A DNA stretch of 57,229 bases, from the NCBI GenBank assembly GCA_002839435.1, contig PGYA01000028.1, forward strand, positions 1 to 57,229, written 5' to 3'. Under the pieces are notes generated by a model, which saw nothing but the letters and a program-made list of their open reading frames with translations, ran no database searches and had not been told where the DNA came from. The translations under genes and the position numbers were made by a program. Shown here piece by piece: positions 25,034-33,431 of the stretch (the first letter of the stretch is position 1; each line of letters starts with the position of its first letter). The stretch is from Candidatus Riflebacteria bacterium HGW-Riflebacteria-2. Its GTDB lineage: Bacteria; Muiribacteriota; Ozemobacteria; Ozemobacterales; Ozemobacteraceae.

Positions 25034-26101
25034 ATGCTTTTTAAAAGACATTCCAGCCATGCAGTTCTGCTGATGATAATGCTGTTTACAGTATTTACCG
25101 TTACTGCATTCGGCTCACCCTGGAAAACAGAAGAAATTCAAAAGCCAGATCGCGCGCTTTCCGCTTATGAAAAGGGATACCAGAACTACCGGAAAGGGCT
25201 GTTCTCAGCCGCAGAAGACTGCTTTATCGAAGCCCTGCGGCAGGAACCGAATCTGATCAAGGCGCATTACTGGCTGGGCAAGCTCTATCGCGAACAAGGC
25301 CGGCTTGAAGACGCAATATTCCACTGGGAAGAAGTAGAACGCTTGAATCAACTCATCAAAGACCGTCGCATAGCACTTTCTCTACAAAACAACGAATATC
25401 CCTCTTATCCACAGATGCTTAAAACAACTGAGAGAGCTAAGCTTGCGCATGAGGCCTACCTGAAGGGCATACACCTGCTTGACGAAGGGCACTGGGACGG
25501 CGCAGAAGTAGAAATCCGCAAGGCCGTCGCTCTTTACGGTGGCAATCATGAATACCTGATAAGACTGGCTCGACTACTCTGGGACAAAGGCGAACAGCAG
25601 GCAAGCGTAAAGTTTTATCGCGACCTGCTTTCAATGCGAGATGTCAATATAGTTGATTTTATCGAAGGCTTTGACCGCATGCTCGCAGCGCGCATGGACT
25701 ACGTTGCTCAGCCGTTGCTCAGACTGCATGAACAACGCTTCACAGGGCACTCGGAATATGCCAGAATGCGCGATATGTTTAAGGCAGTCAGCAAGCACGA
25801 AGTTGTGGCCGCCGGTAAGATTGTAAAAAAGCTGAACGGCCAGGTGATCATCAACCTTGGCATGCAGGAAGGGCTTAGTCTGTCAGATGAATTCAGCCTC
25901 AGCCTGCGTTCTTTCAAGGCCGGCGGCACGCTTTCCGACCCTGACACCGGAGTTGTCATCGGAAGGGCGCCAGATATTCCTTCGGCCGAACTGTTGCTGA
26001 CAAAAGTTTACAAAAATACCAGCTGGGCTCTTATCAGAAAAGAATTTGGCCCGGGAGTGAAAGCAGGTGACCTCATTGAATTCAAAAAAGCAGCAAGATG
26101 A
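25034..26101 (+). CDS. Secreted TPR protein
   Basis: A 355-residue protein with a signal peptide (about 1-28) and two recognisable groups of TPR units (about 44-105 and 135-200). A C-terminal beta-rich part (about 255-350, VAAGKIVKKLNGQVIINLG and GAPD/GDLIEF segments) resembles a small barrel. I chose ATG 25034, preceded by CGGAG (25021-25025), over TTG 25013. GCCGATAA (24989-24996), a sigma-28-like -10, lies upstream with CTCA 17 bases ahead of it. Its last 35 bases overlap the smpB start. Function unknown. Confidence 0.82.
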   Translation: MLFKRHSSHAVLLMIMLFTVFTVTAFGSPWKTEEIQKPDRALSAYEKGYQNYRKGLFSAAEDCFIEALRQEPNLIKAHYWLGKLYREQGRLEDAIFHWEEVERLNQLIKDRRIALSLQNNEYPSYPQMLKTTERAKLAHEAYLKGIHLLDEGHWDGAEVEIRKAVALYGGNHEYLIRLARLLWDKGEQQASVKFYRDLLSMRDVNIVDFIEGFDRMLAARMDYVAQPLLRLHEQRFTGHSEYARMRDMFKAVSKHEVVAAGKIVKKLNGQVIINLGMQEGLSLSDEFSLSLRSFKAGGTLSDPDTGVVIGRAPDIPSAELLLTKVYKNTSWALIRKEFGPGVKAGDLIEFKKAAR

Positions 26102-26552
26102 CGGCCTCAAAATAATTGCGGCCAATCGTAAAGCTTATCATGACTATTTTATCATCGAAAAACTCGAGACCGGCATTGTCCTGCTCGGCTCTGAATTGAG
26201 GCCCTGCCGAGAAAGCAAGGTCACTCTCAAAGATTCTTATGCCGAAGAAGTGGACGGCCAGCTCTGGCTGCACGACATGCATATCGGCCCGAACCCCTTT
26301 TCAAACCGGCTCGGGCATGAACCTGAGCGAAAACGCAGACTGCTCGCCCATAAAAATGAAATCATCAAATGGGGCCACAAGGTAAGAACCAATGGAATGA
26401 CGATGGTTCCACTCAAAATTTATTTCAAAAACGGCAAAGTAAAGGTCGAACTCGGCCTGGCCAAAGGCAAGGCAAAGTATGACAAACGTGAAGCCCTGCA
26501 GAAAAAAGATGCTAAGCGTGACATTGAAAGAGAACTGGGAGGACGCTACTGA
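26067..26552 (+). CDS. smpB: SmpB, tmRNA-binding protein
   Basis: Binds tmRNA and enters the decoding centre of stalled ribosomes for trans-translation. The 161-residue product has the OB-fold motifs ANRKAYHDYFI (about 19-29), TGIVLLGSELR (about 35-45), the NPFSNRLGHEPERKRRLLAHK stretch (about 75-95), and the basic C-terminal tail (KGKAKYDKREALQKKDAKRDIERE, in pieces) that inserts in the mRNA channel. Start is GTG 26067, or TTG 26076 with AGGTGA ahead; both overlap the preceding gene. The stop overlaps the amidase ATG by one base. The tmRNA gene itself is not in the window. Confidence 0.95.
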   Translation: MTSLNSKKQQDDGLKIIAANRKAYHDYFIIEKLETGIVLLGSELRPCRESKVTLKDSYAEEVDGQLWLHDMHIGPNPFSNRLGHEPERKRRLLAHKNEIIKWGHKVRTNGMTMVPLKIYFKNGKVKVELGLAKGKAKYDKREALQKKDAKRDIERELGGRY

Positions 26553-28174
26553 TGCTTTCACAGGCCCGGTGGAGTAGAACCACATTGTTTACCGCTCTGG
26601 TCATTACTATATTGCTGGCACCGGCTTTAGCCTCAGCCCAGGACGGTTATATAAGCGCACGTAGCTTTGCCGAATCACAGGGAATCGCTTACCAGTGGTT
26701 CCCGCTTCAAAAAATACTGGTGATGCGACAGGGCCTTAGAACAGTAAGGCTTACTGTCGATAGCGCTACTGCGGTTGTGAATGGCAGCGAAGTAGCCATG
26801 GCAGCGCCGCCCCGCATTCAGCAAGGACAGATAATGGTTCCTGCCGCGTCGTTAAATAAATTTTTCAACGCAAACGAGCAGACATCAGTTCTACAGACAC
26901 CGGCTCCGAGAATACAGACACAGTCCCCACCGGCACCGTTACAAGAACAACCGCGGGTTAACCAGCCCGCGCCACTTACTCCGATCGCCATAACCCCTGC
27001 GCCAGAAGTTCCTCCACAGCCCGTGGCCATAACGCCGGCGCCACAATCGCCAGCGACTGCCCCTGAAGAGGCGATTCTAGTTGCCCTGCGTCACAGTTCA
27101 AGAGAAGATCATACCCGCGTTGTGCTTGAATTCAGCGGCGACATAACCTATCAGCCAGAATTTAAAGACGGACTTTACCGGTTAACAATTTCCGGCTGCC
27201 GCAACCTGATTCCCACACAGCGCACCAACCCGGTCGGCCGCGATATTGCAAAACTCGATATAAACAGTGGTCCAAATCGCAAAGGTCTTATTCTGAGCTT
27301 TTACCCGATCAACAAAATGGCTCAACCAACGATAGAAACAGTTGGCGGCCCCTTCCGCATGATCATCTCGTTTGCCGCTCCTGATGCGACACAAGCTTCA
27401 GAGACAGCTGTCATTGTCGCCAGCACCACAATCGAAACCAGTACAACGCAGGCTGCCAAGGCTCCAGTCGCACCTAAGATGGAATCAGCCCCTGAAATTA
27501 ACATTGAAGTAGAGCCCGCCAGTCTCGCAAATCAGGACTTTTCAGGACGGACTGTAATAATTGATGCTGGCCACGGCGGCTCTGACACAGGATTTCATTA
27601 TGAGGGGCGCCCGGATGAAAAGCATATAAATCTTGAGATAGCACGTCATCTGGCGATCTGCCTGGGAAAAGCGGGTTTTAAAACACTCCTGACCCGAAAC
27701 AGCGATGTGGAAATGTCGCATGATCAGCGTCTCGGCATTGCCAACCGGCATGGCGGCGACCTTTACATATCTCTACATCTTGGCGGTTCTGCAGACAAAA
27801 GTAAGGCAGGAACGGCATGCTACAGTTATGGCAAAGCAGGAACCCACGTCGATGAAGCGGCCCAGGGAATAAGTTACGACGCGGTCTATAATGAATGGCT
27901 GAAAGGCATCAGAACCGATCTTAACCGTTTCCTCGCCAGCAAAATCAACGAGCGCCTGATCAAACATCTCAGGGTAGAGAATCGAGGGGTAAAAGAGCTT
28001 CCCCTGCAACCGCTCAGGTTTGTCATGATACCTGCAGTGGTAGTCGAGGCCGGAATGCTTTCAGATGCAACTGAAGGCAAGAACCTTATCAGCGACAATT
28101 ATCGCAAGGCCATTGCCCAGTCAATAGCCAACGCCGTCGTAGATTTCTTCAACGGCATAGTCATCAACCAGTAA
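26552..28174 (+). CDS. N-acetylmuramoyl-L-alanine amidase (AMIN and amidase_3 domains)
   Basis: Periplasmic zinc amidase that cuts the lactyl bond between muramic acid and the stem peptide. The 540 residues run: signal peptide (about 1-29), a copper-amine-oxidase-like N-domain (about 33-108), a Pro/Gln-rich linker (about 112-170), an AMIN domain (about 172-270), a second linker, and amidase_3 (about 330-535). Zinc and catalytic motifs are DAGHGG (near 346), EKHINLEIA (Glu near 363), SLHLGG (His near 410) and VEAGML (catalytic Glu near 497). SLHLGG deviates from the usual SIHANA. GGGAGGA before the ATG and the one-base overlap with smpB indicate an operon. Confidence 0.92.
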   Translation: MLSQARWSRTTLFTALVITILLAPALASAQDGYISARSFAESQGIAYQWFPLQKILVMRQGLRTVRLTVDSATAVVNGSEVAMAAPPRIQQGQIMVPAASLNKFFNANEQTSVLQTPAPRIQTQSPPAPLQEQPRVNQPAPLTPIAITPAPEVPPQPVAITPAPQSPATAPEEAILVALRHSSREDHTRVVLEFSGDITYQPEFKDGLYRLTISGCRNLIPTQRTNPVGRDIAKLDINSGPNRKGLILSFYPINKMAQPTIETVGGPFRMIISFAAPDATQASETAVIVASTTIETSTTQAAKAPVAPKMESAPEINIEVEPASLANQDFSGRTVIIDAGHGGSDTGFHYEGRPDEKHINLEIARHLAICLGKAGFKTLLTRNSDVEMSHDQRLGIANRHGGDLYISLHLGGSADKSKAGTACYSYGKAGTHVDEAAQGISYDAVYNEWLKGIRTDLNRFLASKINERLIKHLRVENRGVKELPLQPLRFVMIPAVVVEAGMLSDATEGKNLISDNYRKAIAQSIANAVVDFFNGIVINQ

Positions 28175-28186
28175 AAGAGGTAACTA

Positions 28187-28837
28187 ATGGCTAACAAACG
28201 CAAACCTTCCCGCCATAATCAGGAAAAACTACTATTTGTCCTCATGGGATTTATAATTATCGGACTCGTAGTATCAGGTTACTTTCTATTTGCAAAAAAG
28301 ATTCTCCCTGAGATCACAGCACAACAAAAGTCTGACAACAGGAATGCAACAGCAGGCCAGACGCAACAGGCTGATACAAATGCCCAGGAAGAGTTTATTC
28401 CGGCAGAAGAAGCCCATACTCTAAGAGTTTACTTTGGTCATAGGGGGAAAGACATTCTGGCACCTGAGGAACGAAGGGTACGCAAGCGGGCGATGCTCAT
28501 AGCGCAAGCGCGCCAGATTGTTGAAACACTGCTGGAAGGTCCAGGCAGCAGCACCCTTTATCAACTCATTCCAGAAGGAACGACCTTACGCGGACTGTTC
28601 TTCGAATCAGGCGTTTTTACTGTTGATCTTAGCAAGGAATTTGCAGCGGTAAACAACCTTGGCGCAGCTGAGCAGGTATTGTGCGTGTATTCACTGGTAA
28701 ACTCACTGACCGAACTAGACTCACGCGCTAAGGTTCGCTTCCTGATAAATGGCAGCGAAACAACGTCAGACAGCGGCCACGTCGATATATCGCAAAACCT
28801 TACCAGAAATGACAATCTGCTCTTATCAGAATCGTGA
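28187..28837 (+). CDS. GerMN-domain membrane-anchored protein
   Basis: A 216-residue protein with one N-terminal membrane helix (about 15-36), a polar Gln/Ala/Thr linker (about 42-72) and a GerMN domain (about 76-210) with VETLLEGPGSSTLYQLIPEGT and FTVDLSKEF motifs in pieces over about 111-150. GerMN domains occur in GerM of Bacillus and in lipoproteins next to amidases; they are thought to bind peptidoglycan or partner enzymes. It follows the amidase by 12 bases, the common amidase-GerM pairing, and is closed by a terminator. Confidence 0.88.
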   Translation: MANKRKPSRHNQEKLLFVLMGFIIIGLVVSGYFLFAKKILPEITAQQKSDNRNATAGQTQQADTNAQEEFIPAEEAHTLRVYFGHRGKDILAPEERRVRKRAMLIAQARQIVETLLEGPGSSTLYQLIPEGTTLRGLFFESGVFTVDLSKEFAAVNNLGAAEQVLCVYSLVNSLTELDSRAKVRFLINGSETTSDSGHVDISQNLTRNDNLLLSES

Positions 28838-28847
28838 ACAGAATAAA

Positions 28848-28883
28848 AAAGCCGGCGGTACATCAGACCGCCGGCTTTTTTTT
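28848..28883. terminator. Bidirectional terminator between the GerMN gene and the prepilin gene
   Basis: AAAGCCGGCGGT (28848-28859) and ACCGCCGGCTTT (28867-28878) form a 12-bp perfect stem with a 7-base loop, with T runs on the plus side and an A run upstream that serves the minus strand. It separates convergent genes. Confidence 0.92.
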
Positions 28884-28897
28884 ATGCTGTAACTTTG

Positions 28898-29263
28898 TCA
28901 ACCGCCCCAAGTAGAGGTAGCACACCCATGTTGAGAACAGAAAACCTTTTTGCCGTTCGGGAGACCTTCTTCGGTACCCTTGACCCAATCATAAATACCT
29001 TGGGTGGGACACTGAGGCAAACGATTGCCACTCAAGAACGGGGCCAGGTCCGCTATAGCAGCGGGGTACTGCTTGCGTTCGATACTGTATAACTCAGCTG
29101 TACGGCTAAGAAGTGCCGAAAATTCGAAGCATTTGTTCTGTCTTGCCAGTTCACGTGAACGACGGAAGTTCGGCACCGCGATGGCAGCCAAAATGCCTAT
29201 GATAGCTATTACTATCATCAGTTCAATGAGTGTAAAACCGTGTTGTCGAATTTTCTTTTTCAT
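28898..29263 (-). CDS. Type IV prepilin, probable major-pilin-like
   Basis: A 121-residue prepilin with a six-to-eight residue basic leader, the consensus site HG|FTLIELMIVIAIIGILAAIA with Glu at +5, and a helix continuing to about 55. The C-terminal region has the arrangement CPTQGIYDWV ... VFCSQHGC, a Cys/His signature shared with two other proteins of the window. It is monocistronic, on the minus strand, and has a strong promoter immediately upstream with almost no untranslated leader. It is small for a Proteobacterial major pilin (about 150), closer to GspG/competence-type pilins. Confidence 0.92.
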   Translation of the reverse strand: MKKKIRQHGFTLIELMIVIAIIGILAAIAVPNFRRSRELARQNKCFEFSALLSRTAELYSIERKQYPAAIADLAPFLSGNRLPQCPTQGIYDWVKGTEEGLPNGKKVFCSQHGCATSTWGG

Positions 29264-29330
29264 CTTAGTTAATTATACATTTGTAAGAAATATTTTGCAA
29301 ATCATATTTTTTTGATTTATGATATCTGAA
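29264..29330. promoter_or_regulatory. Divergent promoter pair sharing one palindromic -35 box
   Basis: TTGCAA at 29295-29300 is its own reverse complement. On the minus strand it lies exactly 17 bases before TATAAT (29277-29272), reading into the prepilin. On the plus strand it lies exactly 17 bases before TATGAT (29318-29323), reading into the NHL lipoprotein gene. The minus -10 box ends eight bases before the prepilin ATG, so that message would begin at or next to its start codon. Only one polymerase could occupy the shared box at a time. Confidence 0.68.
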
Positions 29331-29360
29331 TTAAGATCATGTTCTGAAGGAAATAGCTCC

Positions 29361-30260
29361 ATGCTGAAAAAGACCTTGGCCCTTATATTGATAGTTTTAG
29401 CCGGCTTAAGCACTGGCTGTGTTCCTGATAAATTCCGCTTTGAAAGAGAATTTGGCAAGTCCGGCTCAAACAGAACCGAATTTTTGAGCGCCACTGACAT
29501 GGATATTACCAACAACGGCGATCTTGTTATAGCCGACGCAGGAAACACCAGAATCCAGGTGATCACTTCGAATGGAGACTCGGTCATGGCAGCCGGGGAA
29601 TCAGGAAGCACCGGCTACAAATTACAGAGTATCACAGGTATAGGAGTGAATCCTCTCACAAGCGACATACTTGTGTGCGATCAGCGCGGCAACAAAATAG
29701 TCAGATTCGACCCAAACGGCGAGCCAAACCTGCGCATTAGCGACCAGATGAAATTTCCCATGGATGTATGCATCGACCGCAAGGGAAACAGCTATGTCAT
29801 CATGTCAAAACAACCTGAAGTTTATAAATACGATGCCAACGGCAAATTTATCAGCACCATAGGTGGTTCAGGCAAGGCAGCAATGCTTTTCCCCACTTCT
29901 ATTCTGCTGTATAATGACCACCTTTATATAACCGACTTCGGTGGCAAGCGAGTAGTAAAGTTAAACATGAATGGCGACTTTGCTGCTGATTACAAAGAAA
30001 AGGGTGAATACGAAGATATCAAAGGGCCCTCCGGCATGCACATCGACAAATCCGGCAATCTCTACATACTTGATCTTGGCGAAGTTCCTGTTGTTATACT
30101 CGCCCCAGACGGCAAGCTGATTTCAAAAGTAGGAGAATTCGGCAATCAAAGCGGTCAGTTTCTGTATCCTACCGGGGTAATTGCCAAGAATCCTGAAGAA
30201 ATATATGTTCTCGACAACAGTCGGAATACTATTTTGAACTTTGTCAAAAAGCCAGAGTAA
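29361..30260 (+). CDS. NHL-repeat beta-propeller lipoprotein
   Basis: A 299-residue lipoprotein: signal peptide with lipobox LSTGC (Cys near residue 20), then a six-bladed NHL-type propeller with repeats of the form DLVIADAGNTRIQV, ILVCDQRGNKIVRF, LYITDFGGKRVVKL and IYVLDNSRNT spaced about 40 residues. Such propellers bind proteins or ligands; some are lyases, but no catalytic residues can be assigned here. ATG 29361 is preceded by AAGGAAAT (29347-29354). It leads a unit with mltG, a BtuF-like protein and a second NHL protein. Confidence 0.87.
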   Translation: MLKKTLALILIVLAGLSTGCVPDKFRFEREFGKSGSNRTEFLSATDMDITNNGDLVIADAGNTRIQVITSNGDSVMAAGESGSTGYKLQSITGIGVNPLTSDILVCDQRGNKIVRFDPNGEPNLRISDQMKFPMDVCIDRKGNSYVIMSKQPEVYKYDANGKFISTIGGSGKAAMLFPTSILLYNDHLYITDFGGKRVVKLNMNGDFAADYKEKGEYEDIKGPSGMHIDKSGNLYILDLGEVPVVILAPDGKLISKVGEFGNQSGQFLYPTGVIAKNPEEIYVLDNSRNTILNFVKKPE

Positions 30261-30278
30261 GACTGTTATTCAGGTTCA

Positions 30279-31313
30279 GTGAGCATCGTCAAAGTTTTCC
30301 GTTTTACTGCAGCTCTAGCCATTTTTGGTACAATTGGTCTACTCATCGGTTTTTATGACTGGTTTGGCGAAATGGCCCTTCCTGTAGCCAATGCCGGAAA
30401 AAAAGAAATATCCGTTGAGTCGGGCAGCAACACAAGAAAAATTGCCACTCAGCTTAAGACGCAGCAAGTAATCCGCAGCGCCCTGGCATTTCGTATTTAC
30501 GTCAGATTTATTGCCGTAGACCAACGTCTTAAACCTGGAATTTACACCTTCAACGGGAATGAAACCCTTTATGAAGTTATATTCAAGCTTCTCAAAGGAA
30601 ACATGCCGACCGTCCAAGTGACCGTTCCTGAGGGAATTACGATCGCAAAGGCTGCTGCTATACTTCAAGACAACGGCGTCTGCAACGCCCCGGAATTCAT
30701 AGAAGCAGTTTCAGACCCGCAACTTCTGGGCAGGATTTTTTCCGACTGGGCTCTGATTCCAGCGCCTGAAGGGCTTATTTTCCCTGATACATACAGTTTC
30801 GCACGGCCAAGTTCAGGCAGAAAAGTTGCAGAAAGGATGCTGCGGCTTACCAGGCACCAGATCGACCGTATTTTCGTTGAGCCGCTACCTGGCCAACTAA
30901 GTCAGTATGAAGCATGTATACTCGCTTCCATAGTAGAAAAAGAAGCTGCACTTGCGCACGAGCGCGCGATTATCGCATCTGTTTTCTACAACCGCCTCAG
31001 CAAAAATATCAGGCTGGAATCCTGTGCAACGGTTTTATATGCACTTGGTGGGCACAAAAGCCGGCTGCTGTTTGAAGATCTCAAAGTCGCCTCTCCTTTC
31101 AACACTTATCTGAACCCGGGACTCCCACCGACTCCAATTGCAAATTTCGGAGCATCGGCAATGGCTGCAGTTGCAAAACCAGCCGAAACAGATTACCTTT
31201 ACTTCGTCTCTGACGGAAAGCGGGGACACAGATTTGCCCGAACTCTTGGCGATCACAACCGCTTTCGCAGTGATTATTTCAAACAGCGTAAAAAGAAATC
31301 AAACAACCAATGA
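30279..31313 (+). CDS. mltG: MltG, endolytic murein transglycosylase
   Basis: Membrane-anchored lytic transglycosylase thought to cut nascent glycan strands and set their length. The 344 residues comprise an N-terminal membrane helix (about 7-27), a LysM-like domain (about 40-110) and the YceG catalytic domain (about 115-335), with ASIVEKEAA (catalytic Glu near 220), VFYNRL and SPFNTYLNPGLPPTPIANFG motifs. Start is GTG 30279 with weak AGG ahead. It overlaps the next gene by four bases (ATGA). Confidence 0.94.
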   Translation: MSIVKVFRFTAALAIFGTIGLLIGFYDWFGEMALPVANAGKKEISVESGSNTRKIATQLKTQQVIRSALAFRIYVRFIAVDQRLKPGIYTFNGNETLYEVIFKLLKGNMPTVQVTVPEGITIAKAAAILQDNGVCNAPEFIEAVSDPQLLGRIFSDWALIPAPEGLIFPDTYSFARPSSGRKVAERMLRLTRHQIDRIFVEPLPGQLSQYEACILASIVEKEAALAHERAIIASVFYNRLSKNIRLESCATVLYALGGHKSRLLFEDLKVASPFNTYLNPGLPPTPIANFGASAMAAVAKPAETDYLYFVSDGKRGHRFARTLGDHNRFRSDYFKQRKKKSNNQ

Positions 31314-32164
31314 AACACTTTGCAGTCTTATTTTCAGCCATCCTGGCTCTCACACTTTTTCTCACGGCTACGGCGAATGCAGCCAACGATATAAGAATTA
31401 TCTCTCTGGTACCCTCTCAGACCGAACTTCTCTTTCACCTTGGGCTGGGCGGACATGTCGTGGGCACATCAGACTACTGCAACTATCCTGAGGAAGCACG
31501 CAGGACAACTAAAATCGGCGCGCTTGAGCTTAACATCGAACGCATTATGTCGTTACGTCCAACGCTGCTGGTCGATGTTAACAATATGCACAAAAAGTAT
31601 GCCCTGCTGTTTTCGCAGCTGGGGCTCAACTACGTAAACTTTACGGTAACCAGGCTCGAGCAACTGCCGGTTATGGCAGAAGAGCTGTCGCGACTGGTCG
31701 GCAAACCAGAAAAGGGCATTGAATTCTCTGCCAACTGGCAGGCGCAAACCGCCGAACTTACAACAACAACCGCTTCAGCCATGCCAAAAGTGTATTTCGA
31801 GATATGGGATACCCCGATGCAGGCAGCCGGGCAAAACAGTTATATTGGCGACATGATCAAAACTGCAGGCGGAGACAATATACTTTCCGACATGGCCGAA
31901 TTTCCGGTAGTTAACTCTGAAACCGTTCTGAGCGCAGATCCGGAAATAATTATTATCGCCTATCCTCTCACTGACAAGGATAATGTCAGCAAAAGACCAG
32001 GCTGGCAAAGATTGCGGGCAGTTAAGAACAAACAGATTCACGCCATGGATCAGGATTTGTTCATCAGACCAGGACCACGCAACCTTGTCGCGTTGCAACA
32101 GCTCAGAGATATTTTCCGCAAAGTGAAAACGAACGATAAAACAAAGTTGGATCAAGGCAGATAA
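31310..32164 (+). CDS. BtuF/FhuD-type periplasmic substrate-binding protein
   Basis: Class III periplasmic binding protein of 284 residues, resembling cobalamin or haem/siderophore receptors (BtuF type). A signal peptide ends near A24; then IISLVPSQTELLFHLGLG (about 29-46) and a central helix linker typical of the fold, with VVGTSDYCNYPEEA (about 50-63) matching the corrinoid-binding group. No permease or ATPase gene (btuC, btuD) accompanies it, and no cobalamin riboswitch is visible upstream. The B12-dependent-type radical SAM protein at 34662 is a possible user of cobalamin, which is inference. ATGA overlap with mltG. Confidence 0.83.
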   Translation: MKHFAVLFSAILALTLFLTATANAANDIRIISLVPSQTELLFHLGLGGHVVGTSDYCNYPEEARRTTKIGALELNIERIMSLRPTLLVDVNNMHKKYALLFSQLGLNYVNFTVTRLEQLPVMAEELSRLVGKPEKGIEFSANWQAQTAELTTTTASAMPKVYFEIWDTPMQAAGQNSYIGDMIKTAGGDNILSDMAEFPVVNSETVLSADPEIIIIAYPLTDKDNVSKRPGWQRLRAVKNKQIHAMDQDLFIRPGPRNLVALQQLRDIFRKVKTNDKTKLDQGR

Positions 32165-32177
32165 AGGGGTAGCAGAC

Positions 32178-33398
32178 ATGAACGGTTGTAAATTGCTGAT
32201 CCTGGCAGTTTTTTCAGCCCTTATAATGAGCTCAGGCAATATTGTTCTGGCAGGCCAAGATAATTTCAAAGAGAAACTCTGGGTTAAGTTAAGCATAGCC
32301 AGCGATACCGCAGATTTTCGCATAAATTTGCCCTACGACGGCTGTCTTTCGATTACTTCAACGGTTCCGGGTCGCAGACAAATTGATCTGTTGTGGGGGC
32401 CAAGACTGATGAAAAAGGGCACCTACCGCCTGCCGCTGCCAGCAGGAAGAATAATCAACCGCAGTGGTATCGTTGAGCTGTTCAACATTGAGATGACCAG
32501 TATCCGGCAAACAGGTAGCCGCGGCAGCGGCGAACGCCAGTTTAACAATCCCTCAGGCCTTGATTTTGATGCGATAAAGAATGAAATTATGGTCGCCGAC
32601 ACAGGTAACGACCGTATAGTAAGGCTTGCCCGCGACGGCAGGTTTATTGCGCAGCACGGCGGGTTCGGTCTTTCTTTTGGTGACCGCAGCGAAGAGCGCG
32701 AAGACAGCCTGGATGATCCGTTTGATGTCGCGGTTGGAGGCTTCTCCAATTTTTACGTTTCCGATCATAATAATGAACGTGTCTGCATATTCGATTCTTA
32801 TCGCAGTTACCGCGGCAATCTTTATCCCAAAAGCGATGACCGCAGAAATCGCCTGAGTCGGCCACGCGGTATCAAGGTCGACAGCGAAAACAACATCTGG
32901 GTGGTTGAAGGCCGCGCCGACAGAGTTCTCAAGATATCTCCTTCCGGCGACAAACTGTTCGAAGTTGGTGGTTTTGGCTGGAGCACACAACAGCTGAAAG
33001 ATCCGACTCAGCTCGATATAACAAACAGCGGTGGTGAGATTTATGTTGCCGATCGCGGCAAGGGCAGAATAGCGATGTTCGATCGTCTTGGTTCATTTAT
33101 CGGCGAGATACGTGATCATCTCAAATCTCCATGTGGTGTCGCAGTAGATGATGACGGACTGATACTGGTATGTGACGACAGCACCAACGAACTCGGACTC
33201 TACACACCACAGGGAATAAGGCTTTCTTACTTAAGCCAATGTGCTGACGGAACCGTTTTCAGGCGCCCGGCGGACATAGCTGTGACCAGCGATGAGATCT
33301 TCATGGCTGACAGTGGCAACCACCGGGTGCTGACTTTTTCAAGAAAAAAAACCGGCAGCAATGTAGCTTGGCAAGCAACACCAGCTGTGCTAGAATAG
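32178..33398 (+). CDS. Secreted NHL-repeat protein
   Basis: A 406-residue secreted protein with a signal peptide (about 1-25), a beta-sandwich-like N-terminal part (about 30-110) and an NHL propeller (about 115-395). The repeats read GLDFDAIKNEIMVADTGNDRIVRL, PFDVAVGGFSNFYVSDHNNERV, PRGIKVDSENNIWVVEG and DIAVTSDEIFMADSGNHRV in pieces. It begins 13 bases after the BtuF-like gene, preceded by AAGGGG. It parallels the NHL lipoprotein at 29361 but is not close in sequence. Ligand unknown. Confidence 0.83.
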   Translation: MNGCKLLILAVFSALIMSSGNIVLAGQDNFKEKLWVKLSIASDTADFRINLPYDGCLSITSTVPGRRQIDLLWGPRLMKKGTYRLPLPAGRIINRSGIVELFNIEMTSIRQTGSRGSGERQFNNPSGLDFDAIKNEIMVADTGNDRIVRLARDGRFIAQHGGFGLSFGDRSEEREDSLDDPFDVAVGGFSNFYVSDHNNERVCIFDSYRSYRGNLYPKSDDRRNRLSRPRGIKVDSENNIWVVEGRADRVLKISPSGDKLFEVGGFGWSTQQLKDPTQLDITNSGGEIYVADRGKGRIAMFDRLGSFIGEIRDHLKSPCGVAVDDDGLILVCDDSTNELGLYTPQGIRLSYLSQCADGTVFRRPADIAVTSDEIFMADSGNHRVLTFSRKKTGSNVAWQATPAVLE

Positions 33399-33431
33399 CG
33401 CATACAACAAAAAAGGCAGGAGCGCAAATCA

